From positions 380,001 through 444,000 of the forward strand of contig CP099863.1 of assembly GCA_024134725.1 (NCBI GenBank): a stretch of 64,000 nucleotides of DNA. Reading direction: 5' to 3'. The notes beneath the pieces are model-generated. The model made no database searches. It had not been told where the DNA came from and saw only the letters and a list, made by a program, of their open reading frames with translations. Below are positions 27,090 to 36,313 of this stretch, piece after piece. A program made the translations under genes and the position numbers. This stretch comes from Bacillus sp. 1780r2a1. Lineage in GTDB: Bacteria > Bacillota > Bacilli > Bacillales > Bacillaceae_H. Position 1 is the stretch's first letter; every line of letters begins with the position of its first letter.

Positions 27090-27608
27090 ATGTTTAACCA
27101 ATATCCAATTGGAGTATTAACAATTCAGCAGCCTATAACAAATGAACAAATTAAGAACTGGATTGTAGAAATTGATGAAGCACCTACTCAATTGAAAAGA
27201 GCGGTAGAAGGGCTTACAAAAGCCCAGTTAGCTACACCTTATCGAGAAGGCGGTTGGACGTTGCAACAAGTGGTACATCACATGGCTGATTCTCATTTAA
27301 ATGCTTATATGCGCATAAAGCTTGGTTTGACAGAGAATAACCCTACAATACGTCCATACGACGAAAAAGCGTGGGCACTCTTATCAGATAGTGGTCTATC
27401 AATTGAGGTATCCATTGGACTCTTATCGTCTTTACATAAACGTTTAGTCACGCTGCTTCAATCTTTGACAGAAGGTGAATTAAAAAGAACCATTCGACAT
27501 CCTGATAACGGCACAATGACCATTGCAGAAGTAATTGGAACCTATGCGTGGCATGGAAAACATCATATTGCACACATTACAACGCTGAGAAAACATAAGA
27601 ACTGGTAG
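27090..27608 (+). CDS. yfiT: DinB-superfamily putative metal-dependent hydrolase (YfiT)
   Basis: A 172-residue four-helix-bundle protein. The metal ligands are visible as VVHHMADSH (about 62-70) and WHGKHHIAHI near the C-terminus, matching the three-His site of YfiT/BstA proteins. The N-terminal segment YPIGVLTIQQPITNEQIKNW and RPYDEKAW are typical of YfiT. ATG at 27090 follows AGGGGGAGA. Some relatives are bacillithiol S-transferases, so a role with bacillithiol is possible, but it is not shown here. Confidence 0.85.
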   Translation: MFNQYPIGVLTIQQPITNEQIKNWIVEIDEAPTQLKRAVEGLTKAQLATPYREGGWTLQQVVHHMADSHLNAYMRIKLGLTENNPTIRPYDEKAWALLSDSGLSIEVSIGLLSSLHKRLVTLLQSLTEGELKRTIRHPDNGTMTIAEVIGTYAWHGKHHIAHITTLRKHKNW

Positions 27609-27702
27609 TCAGCTAATTCCAAGGAAAACCTTTCAGATTATAAGACAAGAGAGTATAATAAAAGTGAAATGAAGAACGGAAACGGCCGGCTCTTCTACAA
27701 AT

Positions 27703-27717
27703 AAAAAAACGCTTACA
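27703..27717. promoter_or_regulatory. Possible cre site upstream of fumarase
   Basis: AAAAAAACGCTTACA matches the cre consensus at 13 of 15 positions, about 32 bp before the start codon. It would fit glucose repression of a TCA-cycle enzyme. Confidence 0.45.
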
Positions 27718-27748
27718 TTTATTTAGGGGACACGGGAGGAGATCTACA

Positions 27749-29290
27749 ATGATTGAAGCTTTAAAAAAGAGTATGTACGATCTAATTGTTGAAACATCCA
27801 CGAAGCTACCAAAGGATGTGCGACGTGCTATTGCAGCGGCAAAAGCAAAAGAAAATGCGGGTACGCGTGCAGCGATGTCACTTGCAACAATCACAAACAA
27901 TATTAAAATGGCGGATGAAAACATCTCACCAATCTGTCAGGATACGGGGATGCCGACATTTAAAATTAAAACTCCAGTTGGCGTGAACCAAATTGAAATT
28001 AAAAAAGCGATCTATTGGGCAATTGAAGAGGCAACAAAAGACGGAAAGCTGCGCCCAAACTCCGTTGACTCGTTAACAGGAGCAAACAGCGGTGATAACT
28101 TAGGTGCAGGAACTCCGGTTATTAAGTTTGAACAGTGGGAAAATGATTATATTGACGCGCGCCTCATTTTAAAAGGCGGCGGCTGTGAAAACAAAAATAT
28201 TCAGTACAGCTTGCCATGTGAGCTTGAAGGTCTAGGCCGTGCTGGTCGTGACTTAGACGGTATTCGAAAGTGCGTAATGCACTCTGTATACCAAGCCCAA
28301 GGCCAAGGCTGTAGCGCCGGCGTCATCGGCGTAGGCATCGGTGGCGACCGTACAACAGGCTATGAGCTAGCAAAGGAACAGCTTTTCAGAAGCTTAGATG
28401 ATGAAAATCCAAATGAGCAGCTAAAAGAACTTGAGGAGTACGTGATGGAAAATGCTAATAAGCTTGGCATTGGTACAATGGGCTTTGGTGGCGAAACAAC
28501 GCTTCTTGGGTGTAAAGTTGGCGTTATTAATCGTATTCCAGCAAGTTTCTTCGTATCGGTAGCTTATAACTGTTGGGCATACCGTCGCCTTGGCATTAAA
28601 ATTGATGCAGCGACAGGTGACGTAACAGAATGGTTATACCAAGAAGGCGAAGAAATTGACTTCTCTGAACAAGCGGAGAAAGAAGAAGATAAAGTAGCGA
28701 ATAAAACACGAGAAGTTGTTCTGCAAGCACCAATCACAGAAGAGCAAATTCGCGAATTAAAAGTAGGTGACGTGGTAACGATTAACGGCATGATGTATAC
28801 AGGCCGTGACGCAATCCACAAACACTTAACAACGAATGACGCTCCGGTTGACTTAAACGGCCAAATTATTTATCACTGTGGTCCAGTTATGTTAAAAGAT
28901 GATGCGGGCAACTGGAAAGTAGCTGCAGCAGGACCAACCACAAGTATTCGTGAAGAGCCTTACCAAGGTGATATTATGAAGAAGTTTGGTATTCGTGCTG
29001 TTATCGGTAAAGGCGGAATGGGGCCAAAAACCCTAGCAGCTCTACAAGAACACGGAGGCGTCTATCTAAACGCAATTGGCGGCGCAGCGCAGTACTACGC
29101 AGATTGCATTAAGAGCGTTGAAGGTGTTGATTTAATGCAGTTCGGTATTCCTGAAGCAATGTGGCATTTAAAAGTTGAAGGGTTCACAGCAGTTGTAACG
29201 ATGGACTCTCATGGGAATAGCTTACATGCCGACGTTGATAAATCATCGCTTGAAAAGCTGGAGCAATTTAAAGAGCCTGTGTTTAAGTAA
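27749..29290 (+). CDS. fumA: Class I fumarate hydratase, [4Fe-4S]
   Basis: A 513-residue iron-sulfur hydratase with alpha and beta domains fused. Likely cluster cysteines are in ISPICQDTGMPTF, QGQGCSAGVIGVGIGGDR and TTLLGCKVG. The beta domain contains PITEEQIRELKVGDVVTING and IGKGGMGPKTLAAL. It interconverts fumarate and malate. Class I enzymes are oxygen-sensitive and not homologous to the class II CitG of bacilli. GGGAGGAG precedes the ATG. It sits between yfiT and pdaA as an insertion relative to the B. subtilis order. Confidence 0.92.
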   Translation: MIEALKKSMYDLIVETSTKLPKDVRRAIAAAKAKENAGTRAAMSLATITNNIKMADENISPICQDTGMPTFKIKTPVGVNQIEIKKAIYWAIEEATKDGKLRPNSVDSLTGANSGDNLGAGTPVIKFEQWENDYIDARLILKGGGCENKNIQYSLPCELEGLGRAGRDLDGIRKCVMHSVYQAQGQGCSAGVIGVGIGGDRTTGYELAKEQLFRSLDDENPNEQLKELEEYVMENANKLGIGTMGFGGETTLLGCKVGVINRIPASFFVSVAYNCWAYRRLGIKIDAATGDVTEWLYQEGEEIDFSEQAEKEEDKVANKTREVVLQAPITEEQIRELKVGDVVTINGMMYTGRDAIHKHLTTNDAPVDLNGQIIYHCGPVMLKDDAGNWKVAAAGPTTSIREEPYQGDIMKKFGIRAVIGKGGMGPKTLAALQEHGGVYLNAIGGAAQYYADCIKSVEGVDLMQFGIPEAMWHLKVEGFTAVVTMDSHGNSLHADVDKSSLEKLEQFKEPVFK

Positions 29291-29368
29291 TTGGTAAAAA
29301 GTAGCGAGCATACGTAAACGAAAAGGATGAATACTAAGCATAAACTGACCTTTGGAAAGGAGCACGTT

Positions 29369-30196
29369 ATGCGTAGATTCATCCTTTTCCTCGTTGTTTT
29401 AGTAGGCGTAACGATTCCAGTTTCAGCACAAACCTATTCAAATAAACCAATTAGCTGGGGGTTTCAAAAAAGTAAAAATCACAAGCCGGCTGATGCAGGA
29501 GCTTCTCATGAAAAGCTATTAAAGAAATACGAAGCTTTTTACCTTGGTGATACAACCAAAAAAGAAATTTATCTTACGTTTGACAACGGCTATGAAAATG
29601 GCTACACAGCAGACGTTCTTGACGTGTTGAAAAAGCGTAAAGTACCGGCAACGTTCTTTGTGACAGGGCATTATCTAAAAGACCAGCCAAAGCTGATTAA
29701 ACGAATGGTACGAGAAGGCCATATTGTTGGAAATCACTCTTGGCACCATCCGGACTTAACGCAAGTAAACGATAAGCGTTTTAAAGAAGAGCTGCAAAAA
29801 GTAGAAGATAAATACAAAGACATTACCGGACGAGACGATATGCAATATATTCGCTCACCCCGTGGCGTCTTTAGTGAACGTACGCTAGCTTTATCACAAG
29901 AGGAAGGCTATATTAACGTTTTTTGGTCACTGGCATTTGTGGATTGGATGACAAATGCACAAAAAGGCTGGCGCTATTCTTATGACAACATTATGGCTCA
30001 AATCCACCCGGGTGCTATCTTACTTCTTCATACCGTTTCAAAGGATAATGCAGAGGCGCTTGATAAAGCAATTCACGATCTTCAAGAAGAAGGATATACG
30101 TTCAAAAGCATTGATGATCTTGTGTTTGAGCGTGAAAAAGTAGCTCCAATTGAGAAAAAAGAACCTACCGATATGACAGAGCAAAAAACTCCTTAA
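29369..30196 (+). CDS. pdaA: Polysaccharide deacetylase PdaA (muramic delta-lactam biosynthesis)
   Basis: A 275-residue exported NodB-fold deacetylase with a signal peptide (residues 1-21, PVSAQ). Metal and catalytic motifs are TFDNGYENG (the PdaA form of TFDDG), GNHSWHHPDL, RSPRGVFSE and ILLLHTVSKDN. It removes acetyl groups from N-acetylmuramic acid during spore-cortex formation, the first step toward muramic delta-lactam. The ATG at 29369 follows GGAAAGGAG. Located just before rlmCD as in the yfj region of B. subtilis. Its presence supports a spore-forming host. No convincing sigma-G promoter was found. Confidence 0.92.
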   Translation: MRRFILFLVVLVGVTIPVSAQTYSNKPISWGFQKSKNHKPADAGASHEKLLKKYEAFYLGDTTKKEIYLTFDNGYENGYTADVLDVLKKRKVPATFFVTGHYLKDQPKLIKRMVREGHIVGNHSWHHPDLTQVNDKRFKEELQKVEDKYKDITGRDDMQYIRSPRGVFSERTLALSQEEGYINVFWSLAFVDWMTNAQKGWRYSYDNIMAQIHPGAILLLHTVSKDNAEALDKAIHDLQEEGYTFKSIDDLVFEREKVAPIEKKEPTDMTEQKTP

Positions 30197-30226
30197 AATC
30201 GACAAGAATCCTTGTCGGTTTTTTTG
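30197..30226 (+). terminator. Terminator after pdaA
   Basis: CGACAAG pairs with CTTGTCG across four bases, followed by GTTTTTTTT. Confidence 0.88.
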
Positions 30227-30340
30227 TCGTGAAAGTGTTATAATATGCCTTGGTTCTTTTTTAAGAAAAACATCATCGGTTTTATGAAAAGGTAAAACCG
30301 TGCATAAATAGAAACAGAAACTATAATCGGAGTTGTTAGA

Positions 30341-31735
30341 ATGAATAAACCTAAACAAGAAATGAAGGTTCAAAAAGGACAAACCTTTCCGCTTACTATT
30401 AAGCGTCTTGGTATTAACGGTGAAGGAGTTGGATACTTCAAACGCCAAGTTGTCTTTGTTCCTGGTGCGTTGCCAGATGAAGAAGTAGTTGTTGAAGCAA
30501 CGAACGTACAGCGTAACTTTGCGGAAGGTCGTATTAAGCGTATTCGCAAAAAATCACCACAGCGCGTTAACCCTCCCTGTCCCATCTATGAGCAGTGTGG
30601 AGGCTGCCAGCTTCAGCACTTGTCGTATGAAGGCCAGCTTGATTCAAAGCGTGACATTGTCTCACAAGCCTTTGAACGTCATAGCTCATTGAAAAACGTT
30701 GAGTCAAAAATCAAATCAACAATTGGTATGGAAGATCCGTGGCGTTATCGAAACAAGTCACAGTTTCAGGTTGGAATGGACAAGCAAAAAGTCATTGCCG
30801 GCCTATATGGAATCAATTCACACCGCTTAATTGACATTGAAAACTGTCCGATTCAACATCGCGCGACAAATCATGTGACAAAAGAAATGAAGCGTATTTT
30901 ACAAGATTTAAAAATTCCTGTGTACGACGAGAAAAAGCGCGGTGGGGTTGTTCGTACACTTGTGACGCGCGTTGGATTTGAAACAGGTGAAGTGCAGCTT
31001 GTTTTAATTACGGCACAAAAAGATATTCCGCGTAAAGACTTACTATTAGAGGAAATCAAACGTTGTCTACCGGAAGTGAAATCTGTTGTTCAAAACGTAA
31101 ACGGTCAAAAAACGTCGCTAATCTTTGGTGATGAAACGTTTACGCTAGCAGGCAAGCCAGTCATTCAAGAAACGTTAGGAGATATCTCATTTGAACTATC
31201 AGCTCGCGCTTTCTTCCAATTAAATCCTCAGCAAACCGTTAAGCTTTATGACGAAGTGAAAAAAGCAGCGGCGCTAACAGGAGAAGAAAAAATCGTTGAT
31301 GCTTACTGTGGTGTTGGAACGATTGGTTTATGGTTAGCGGATGACGCCAAAGAAATCCGCGGAATGGATACCATTGAAGAATCAATTGTGGATGCGCGTA
31401 AAAATGCGAAAGATCACGGCTTTGAAAATGCCACATATGTAACAGGGCCAGCCGAGCAGTGGTTACCAAAATGGGTAAGTGAAGGCTGGAAGCCGGACGT
31501 TATCGTCGTGGATCCACCGCGTACGGGCTGTGATGAAAAGCTTTTAAAAGCAATTTTACAAGTGAAGCCGAAGAAAGTTGTTTACGTATCTTGTAACCCA
31601 TCGACTCTTGCAAAAGACGTCCAAATTCTTTCAAAGTACTACAAAGTAAAAAACGTACAGCCAGTCGATATGTTCCCTCATACGGCTCACGTTGAGTCTG
31701 TGACGACATTGAAGTTGAAAAGTATGCATAAATAA
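30341..31735 (+). CDS. rlmCD: 23S rRNA (uracil-5-)-methyltransferase RlmCD
   Basis: A 464-residue RNA m5U methyltransferase. An N-terminal TRAM domain (about 10-70) is followed by the iron-sulfur cysteines of [13 protein letters not shown]. The SAM-binding motif is [12 protein letters not shown], and the catalytic motif is [13 protein letters not shown]. In B. subtilis the equivalent YfjO/RlmCD modifies two uridines of 23S rRNA. ATTATAATC-like -10 sequence (GTTATAATATG near 30237) lies upstream. Position after pdaA fits YfjO, although a second paralogue, YefA-like, exists in bacilli. Confidence 0.88.
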   Translation: MNKPKQEMKVQKGQTFPLTIKRLGINGEGVGYFKRQVVFVPGALPDEEVVVEATNVQRNFAEGRIKRIRKKSPQRVNPPCPIYEQCGGCQLQHLSYEGQLDSKRDIVSQAFERHSSLKNVESKIKSTIGMEDPWRYRNKSQFQVGMDKQKVIAGLYGINSHRLIDIENCPIQHRATNHVTKEMKRILQDLKIPVYDEKKRGGVVRTLVTRVGFETGEVQLVLITAQKDIPRKDLLLEEIKRCLPEVKSVVQNVNGQKTSLIFGDETFTLAGKPVIQETLGDISFELSARAFFQLNPQQTVKLYDEVKKAAALTGEEKIVDAYCGVGTIGLWLADDAKEIRGMDTIEESIVDARKNAKDHGFENATYVTGPAEQWLPKWVSEGWKPDVIVVDPPRTGCDEKLLKAILQVKPKKVVYVSCNPSTLAKDVQILSKYYKVKNVQPVDMFPHTAHVESVTTLKLKSMHK

Positions 31736-31747
31736 GAATGTACTAAA

Positions 31748-31791
31748 GACCCAAACCTCGCGTGGTTATGTGCGATTTTTGGGTTTTTTTG
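31748..31791 (+). terminator. Terminator after rlmCD
   Basis: GACCCAAA pairs with TTTGGGTT, followed by a run of seven T; the large loop contains a minor CGCG/TGCG pairing. Confidence 0.75.
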
Positions 31792-31796
31792 TCTCT

Positions 31797-32009
31797 TTAA
31801 CTTTCCTCATCAAGTTCCATTAGTTCTCTTTCAATAAGGAATACAGAAATTTCAAATGCATCTATACGTCGCCTAGCTAAAGTGATTTGCGATTTGTACC
31901 TACTGGGAATTTCTTTTGCTTCTAGCGTTTTGACGGTTTCTCTGAGCTTATGTAAAGTTGAATCAATTTGACGTTTTGCTTCAACTAATTCAGGTTTTGA
32001 GAATTCCAC
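31797..32009 (-). CDS. Small helical protein, 70 residues, unknown function
   Basis: A GTG-initiated frame (MEFSKPELVEAKRQIDSTLH) with ACGGAGGT 8 bases upstream. The product is charged and helical with heptad-like Leu/Ile spacing, no cysteine and no membrane helix. It is transcribed leftward and alone, convergent with rlmCD. The strong ribosome site argues for a real gene; I do not recognise the family. Confidence 0.68.
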   Translation of the reverse strand: MEFSKPELVEAKRQIDSTLHKLRETVKTLEAKEIPSRYKSQITLARRRIDAFEISVFLIERELMELDEES

Positions 32010-32144
32010 TGTAATACCTCCGTTGATTATTTTTTAGTAGTAAATGAGCTGCTTTTATTTTGTAAAGATATAGTATCATAGAAAGAGTAATTATTTGGTT
32101 TTTAATTATGTAAGGGACCATATTCTTGGAGAGGCGGTTCGGTG

Positions 32145-33416
32145 ATGACAAACACAAGTACTGCAAAAGAAATACATAGCTACGTGCTTTCGGAAGAAAA
32201 GCAACAAGCGCTCTATAAACGTATTTTATTCATTGTTAGTATCTCACAAATACTTGGTGGTGCAGGGCTCGCTGCAGGAGTGACGGTTGGTGCACTTATT
32301 GCCCAGCAGATGCTCGGAACAGAAGCTTATGCAGGAGTTCCTTCTGCGCTGTTAACTTTTGGATCGGCTGGAGCTGCGCTGCTAGTGGGCAGACTTTCAC
32401 AACGATATGGACGGCGTATTGGGCTATCAACTGGTTTTTTCTTTGGTGGTATCGGTGCAGTTGGGATCATATTGGCAGCTATTCTAAACAGTATTGTACT
32501 GTTATTTGCTTCGTTGCTAATATACGGAGCAGGCACAGCTACAAATCTGCAGGCTCGCTATGCGGGCACAGACTTAGCCAACAGCAAGCAGCGAGCCACA
32601 GCGATTAGTACGACAATGGTGTTTACGACATTCGGTGCCGTAGCGGGTCCTAACTTAGTAGGCGTGACGGGAGAATTTGCCCAGTCAATCGGGTTTCCAT
32701 CTCTTACAGGTCCGTTCATGTTAGGAGCAGCTGCTTATCTTTTAGCTGGAATCTTCCTTTTTATCTTTCTTCGTCCAGAGCCATTAGTCATAGCAAGAGA
32801 AATAGAAATGATGAAGCAACATGATAAAAAGGAGGCTACGGCTTCAGCAGCGATGAAAGAAGATAAAAGAGGAATTGTAATTGGTGCCACAATTATGGTC
32901 ATTACTCAAATCGTGATGGTTGCCATCATGACGATGACACCTGTTCATATGACTCACCACGGCCACGCCTTAGGAGCCGTTGGATTAGTAATTGGCTTTC
33001 ATATTGGTGCTATGTACCTTCCGTCACTGTTTACTGGAATCCTTGTCGATAAGCTTGGACGCGTTCCGATGGCGATTGCTTCTGGAGCTACCTTGCTGTT
33101 AGCTGGATTAATCGCAGCACTAGCACCAGGAGAATCCATGTTTTTATTAGTCCTTGCCCTTGTTTTACTTGGATTAGGGTGGAATTTTGGCTTAATAAGC
33201 GGTACGGCACTAATTGTGGACTCTACGAGCATCTCTACACGAGCGAAAGTGCAGGGAACGGTTGATGTTTCCATTGCCTTATCAGGAGCTGCAGGTGGAG
33301 CTTTATCAGGAGTGATTGTAGCAGGTTCAAGCTTTCCCACGTTATCACTAGTTGGGGGGATGCTTTCGTTGTTATTGATTCCAGTTGTAGTGTGGCAGAG
33401 AAGAAGTAAACAGTAA
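32145..33416 (+). CDS. MFS transporter
   Basis: A 423-residue, 12-helix major facilitator. Motif A appears as GRLSQRYGRRIGL after helix 2, and its second-half counterpart is GILVDKLGRVPMA. A charged loop (EIEMMKQHDKKEATASAAMK) links the halves. The ATG at 32145 or the GTG just before can serve the ribosome site GAGAGGCGG. The protein resembles uncharacterised bacillary MFS exporters; the substrate is unknown. It is monocistronic; an upstream TATCATAGAAAG region may hold the promoter. Confidence 0.82.
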   Translation: MTNTSTAKEIHSYVLSEEKQQALYKRILFIVSISQILGGAGLAAGVTVGALIAQQMLGTEAYAGVPSALLTFGSAGAALLVGRLSQRYGRRIGLSTGFFFGGIGAVGIILAAILNSIVLLFASLLIYGAGTATNLQARYAGTDLANSKQRATAISTTMVFTTFGAVAGPNLVGVTGEFAQSIGFPSLTGPFMLGAAAYLLAGIFLFIFLRPEPLVIAREIEMMKQHDKKEATASAAMKEDKRGIVIGATIMVITQIVMVAIMTMTPVHMTHHGHALGAVGLVIGFHIGAMYLPSLFTGILVDKLGRVPMAIASGATLLLAGLIAALAPGESMFLLVLALVLLGLGWNFGLISGTALIVDSTSISTRAKVQGTVDVSIALSGAAGGALSGVIVAGSSFPTLSLVGGMLSLLLIPVVVWQRRSKQ

Positions 33417-33552
33417 ATGCATTTGTGAAAAAATAATATTTGGGAAGGAAACCTTCTTACCGGTTAGAAAAATAAGCTAGTATAATAAATATGTTCGTCT
33501 TTACCTTTATTTTTTATGAAGCTATTTCGAGAGTTGCCAAGGAGGCTTTAAT

Positions 33553-34119
33553 ATGACAAATAACGAAAAGCAGTTGTCACCTGAACAGAGTGAAGAAATT
33601 ATTACAGTATTGAGAGAACGTTTTGAAAAAAATATAAATCGTCATCCAGAGCTTGAATGGAGCAAAGTAGAAGCAAAGCTCAAAACAAATCCTGAAAAAC
33701 TCTGGTCCCTTCATGAAATGGAGCGAACTGGCGGCGAGCCAGATGTAATTGATTATGATACAGAAACGGATGTATACACGTTCTATGATTGTTCAGTAGA
33801 AAGTCCAAAAGGACGTCGAAGCGTTTGTTACGATCGTGAAGCGCTGGAATCAAGAAAGAAGCACAAGCCTGAAAATACGGCTATTGATATGGCTACGGAT
33901 ATGGGAATTGACCTTTTAACGGAAGAACAATATCGATATCTACAGGAGTTTGGAAGCTTCGATAATAAAACATCGAGTTGGGTACAAACACCAGCCCCTA
34001 TTAGAAAGCGTGGTGGAGCTATCTTTTGTGATCGTCGCTACGACACAGTCTTTGTCTACCATAACGGAGCGGATTCTTACTATTCTTCCAGGGGCTTTCG
34101 AGGCCTATTAAAGGTTTAA
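33553..34119 (+). CDS. DUF4256-family protein
   Basis: A 188-residue soluble protein matching the DUF4256 pattern I remember: LRERFEKNINRHPELEWSKV, then ERTGGEPDVI, DCSVESPKGRRSVCYDREAL and a C-terminal RGGAIFCDRRYDTVFVYHNG. No catalytic motif or known function. CAAGGAGGC precedes the ATG, and a TATAATAAAT -10-like element lies about 70 bases upstream. It is monocistronic with a strong terminator. Confidence 0.82.
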   Translation: MTNNEKQLSPEQSEEIITVLRERFEKNINRHPELEWSKVEAKLKTNPEKLWSLHEMERTGGEPDVIDYDTETDVYTFYDCSVESPKGRRSVCYDREALESRKKHKPENTAIDMATDMGIDLLTEEQYRYLQEFGSFDNKTSSWVQTPAPIRKRGGAIFCDRRYDTVFVYHNGADSYYSSRGFRGLLKV

Positions 34120-34132
34120 ACAATATTTATTT

Positions 34133-34186
34133 AACCCTAAATTCTTTGAGTTAGAGAGAGAATTTAGGGTTTTTTATTATGTTTCT
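34133..34186 (+). terminator. Terminator after the DUF4256 gene
   Basis: AACCCTAAATTC pairs with GAATTTAGGGTT, followed by TTTTT. Confidence 0.85.
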
Positions 34187-34321
34187 TTTTTGTTTTAAAA
34201 AACAAGCCAAAAGCAATGTTTCTGTGTCTAATAAGTATACGGAGAAAGGGTGAGTTTGGGAGCATAAAGAAATTGAACTTGCCCCAATTGGGGGGATTTA
34301 AAAGAGGGGAATGAATAGAAA

Positions 34322-34361
34322 ATAGTAAAAAGAGCAGAGTCAATTCTGCTCTTTTTACTAT
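34322..34361. terminator. Terminator belonging to the decayed aldo/keto reductase gene
   Basis: ATAGTAAAAAGAGCAGA pairs with its complement across six bases. On the leftward strand it follows the reductase stop codon directly and ends in a T-rich arm, so the old gene's terminator has survived. Confidence 0.78.
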
Positions 34362-34368
34362 ATGAAAG

Positions 34369-34485
34369 CTAAACCTTTTCATAAACAGCTGGGGCTTGAC
34401 CAGTGATTCTGCCATCCGGCTTTGTTAAGTCTGAAATCAGCTTCATTTCCGTTTGAGATAGTTCAAAATCAAAAATTTTATTAAA
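34369..34485 (-). pseudogene. C-terminal remnant of an aldo/keto reductase
   Basis: Reading leftward from 34485, the frame gives FNKIFDFELSQTEMKLISDL and then TKPDGRITGQAPAVYEKV before a TAG. This is the characteristic C-terminus of bacterial aldo/keto reductases of the diketogluconate reductase type (FDFEL, then DGRITGQ-P). The frame is closed by a TAA two codons upstream, and the rest of the roughly 280-residue protein is absent. The adjacent polymerase promoter occupies the place where the body should be. I infer a deletion or replacement, leaving about 38 codons and the terminator. Confidence 0.78.
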
Positions 34486-34491
34486 AATTTA

Positions 34492-34536
34492 TTGATTAAA
34501 GAACAAATGTTCGTATATAATGAGAACGAATGTTCC
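34492..34536 (+). promoter_or_regulatory. SOS promoter with two LexA boxes
   Basis: -35 TTGATT (34492-34497), an 18-bp spacer and -10 TATAAT (34516-34521). Two sites of the form GAAC-N4-GTTC, GAACAAATGTTC (34501-34512) and GAACGAATGTTC (34524-34535), flank the -10. The LexA repressor should hold this promoter closed until DNA damage. Confidence 0.88.
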
Positions 34537-34564
34537 TCACTTTTTCTTTTAAGGAGTTATTTTC

Positions 34565-35827
34565 ATGGATTATGGTCAGTTACCGAACAGAGTCATTATT
34601 TGTATTGATATGAAAGCATTTTTTGCATCGGTTTCTTGCGTTATTAGGGGATTGAATCCATTGAAAGTAAAACTTGCTGTTGTGGGAGACACGAAGCGGC
34701 CTGGCTCAGTTGTTTTAGCAGCCACGCCCTTGTTAAAGAAAGAAGGAATCAAAACCGGCAGTCGGCTGTTTGACATTCCTAAAAGAAAAGACGTTTATGT
34801 GGTGAACCCATCTATGAAGCGCTATATCAAGGCTTCTAACTATATTTCAAGCTTGGTACTACAGTATGTAGCGCCTGAAGATTTTCATGCATACAGCATT
34901 GATGAATTGTTTATTGATGTGACAGCTTCTCTACATTTATTTGCCAAAACTCCTGAAGAATTAGCCCATCGAATACGTGATGAAATCTACCAAAAGACGA
35001 GGCTAACAGCCACTGCAGGAATAGGCCCCAACCTCTTATTAGCTAAAATCAGTTTGGACCATGAAGCGAAGAACAGCTCATCGGGCGTTGCTCATTGGCG
35101 CTATGAGGACGTTCCTATTAAACTATGGTCAATTCATCCATTGAAAAACTTCTGGGGGATTTCATCGGCTACGGAAAAACGATTACACCGTTTAGGCATT
35201 ACGACTATAAAAGAGCTTGCGCTTTCTTCCAAAGAGATGTTGAAAAAAGAGTTTGGTGTTATGGGAGAAGAGCTTTACCAACATGCTAACGGAATTGATT
35301 TTAGCCGTATTTCTGACGTGTATGTTCCAAGCTCTCGTTCTTTTGGAAAGAGTCAAATTTTATTTCAAGACTATACGAGTCGAAAAGAAGTGGAACTTTT
35401 GCTATTGGAGCTGTTAGATGACGTCTGTTTTCGATTGCGTATGCACCAAGTGGTGGCTCAAACTGTTCATTTATCCATTGGCTACAGTAAGCAAAAAGGA
35501 GGATTTTCCAAGCAAAAGAAAATGATGCGGGCGTCAAACTTGACCCAAGATATCTTTCCATATTGTTTAACAATCTTACATACATTTGATAGTGGAATGC
35601 CTATTCGATCGATTGGTATTTCGCTATCAAAAACAAGCATTCAAAGAGAAGAGCAAATGAGCTTATTTGAAGATAGTGATCAGCGTGAAAGAGCCTATGC
35701 GCTTTCCAAAACGGTTGATGATATTCGACTACGCTACGGAAAGAACAGTATTCTACGAGCTTCAAGCCATCTCGATCACTCAACAGCTCACTATCGAAAT
35801 GGCCTCATTGGGGGGCATAAAGCATGA
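34565..35827 (+). CDS. Y-family DNA polymerase, UvrX/YqjW (UmuC-like)
   Basis: A 420-residue translesion polymerase. Catalytic segments are IICIDMKAFFASVSC (about 11-25) and YSIDELFIDVT (about 112-122), with the metal-binding Asp and the SIDE motif. PGSVVLAATPLLKKEGIKTG is the fingers region of the UvrX/YqjW branch, and a little-finger domain fills the C-terminus. It copies past DNA lesions with low fidelity. ATG follows AAGGAG. Expression should be SOS-induced through two LexA boxes. A YolD gene follows 18 bases downstream, the usual arrangement for this subfamily on bacillary chromosomes, plasmids and prophages. Confidence 0.9.
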   Translation: MDYGQLPNRVIICIDMKAFFASVSCVIRGLNPLKVKLAVVGDTKRPGSVVLAATPLLKKEGIKTGSRLFDIPKRKDVYVVNPSMKRYIKASNYISSLVLQYVAPEDFHAYSIDELFIDVTASLHLFAKTPEELAHRIRDEIYQKTRLTATAGIGPNLLLAKISLDHEAKNSSSGVAHWRYEDVPIKLWSIHPLKNFWGISSATEKRLHRLGITTIKELALSSKEMLKKEFGVMGEELYQHANGIDFSRISDVYVPSSRSFGKSQILFQDYTSRKEVELLLLELLDDVCFRLRMHQVVAQTVHLSIGYSKQKGGFSKQKKMMRASNLTQDIFPYCLTILHTFDSGMPIRSIGISLSKTSIQREEQMSLFEDSDQRERAYALSKTVDDIRLRYGKNSILRASSHLDHSTAHYRNGLIGGHKA

Positions 35828-35845
35828 TAAGAAAGAGGGGATTTT

Positions 35846-36178
35846 ATGCAAAATAGAGGAATGAAAAAATGGCGACCATTTGCAACGATGCCACAGCAGT
35901 ATATAGGTATACAAAACATAATTAATAAACAATTAGAAGTTTCACAGCCAGTGTTAGCCGAAGATCAAATAGAGCACATGAACTTTACTTTAATTGAAGC
36001 ATTACATGCAAATCGAAAAGTTTATCTTACATACTACAAGCAAGGGCATTATATAACGGAAACAGGATTCATTCAGTTTGTCGATTCATTGAGGGCCCTT
36101 TTTGTTTTTATTGACGATGCATTAGGAGCCAAACGTAAAATGAGATTAAGTGAGCTGATTGATGTACGGTTTGTGTGA
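35846..36178 (+). CDS. yolD: YolD-like protein
   Basis: A 110-residue protein with the YolD pattern: RGMKKWRPFATMPQQYIGIQ near the N-terminus and a beta-rich C-terminal half (VYLTYYKQGHYITETGFIQF). YolD-family genes are consistently paired with UvrX/YqjW polymerases and were proposed to act as UmuD-like partners without the protease domain. AAAGAGGGGA precedes the ATG, and it shares the SOS transcript with the polymerase. Confidence 0.88.
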   Translation: MQNRGMKKWRPFATMPQQYIGIQNIINKQLEVSQPVLAEDQIEHMNFTLIEALHANRKVYLTYYKQGHYITETGFIQFVDSLRALFVFIDDALGAKRKMRLSELIDVRFV

Positions 36179-36313
36179 AGCACGGTCACTTAACAACCTC
36201 ATATTTTGTAAAGTAACAGTGACTATTTTAGTTTGTAATCAGAAAAAATAGTAAAAAAAATTTCCAAATACATAGTATAATTTACTTAACAAAAGTCATA
36301 GGGGGTAATGATT

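Noticed and set aside
27671-27696. Hairpin GAAGA/TCTTC before fumA as a riboswitch or terminator
   Set aside because: Only a 5-bp stem with a large loop and no T-run.
29290-29369. Sigma-G promoter before pdaA
   Set aside because: CATACGT resembles a sigma-G -10, but no acceptable TGAATA-like -35 lies 17-18 bases upstream.
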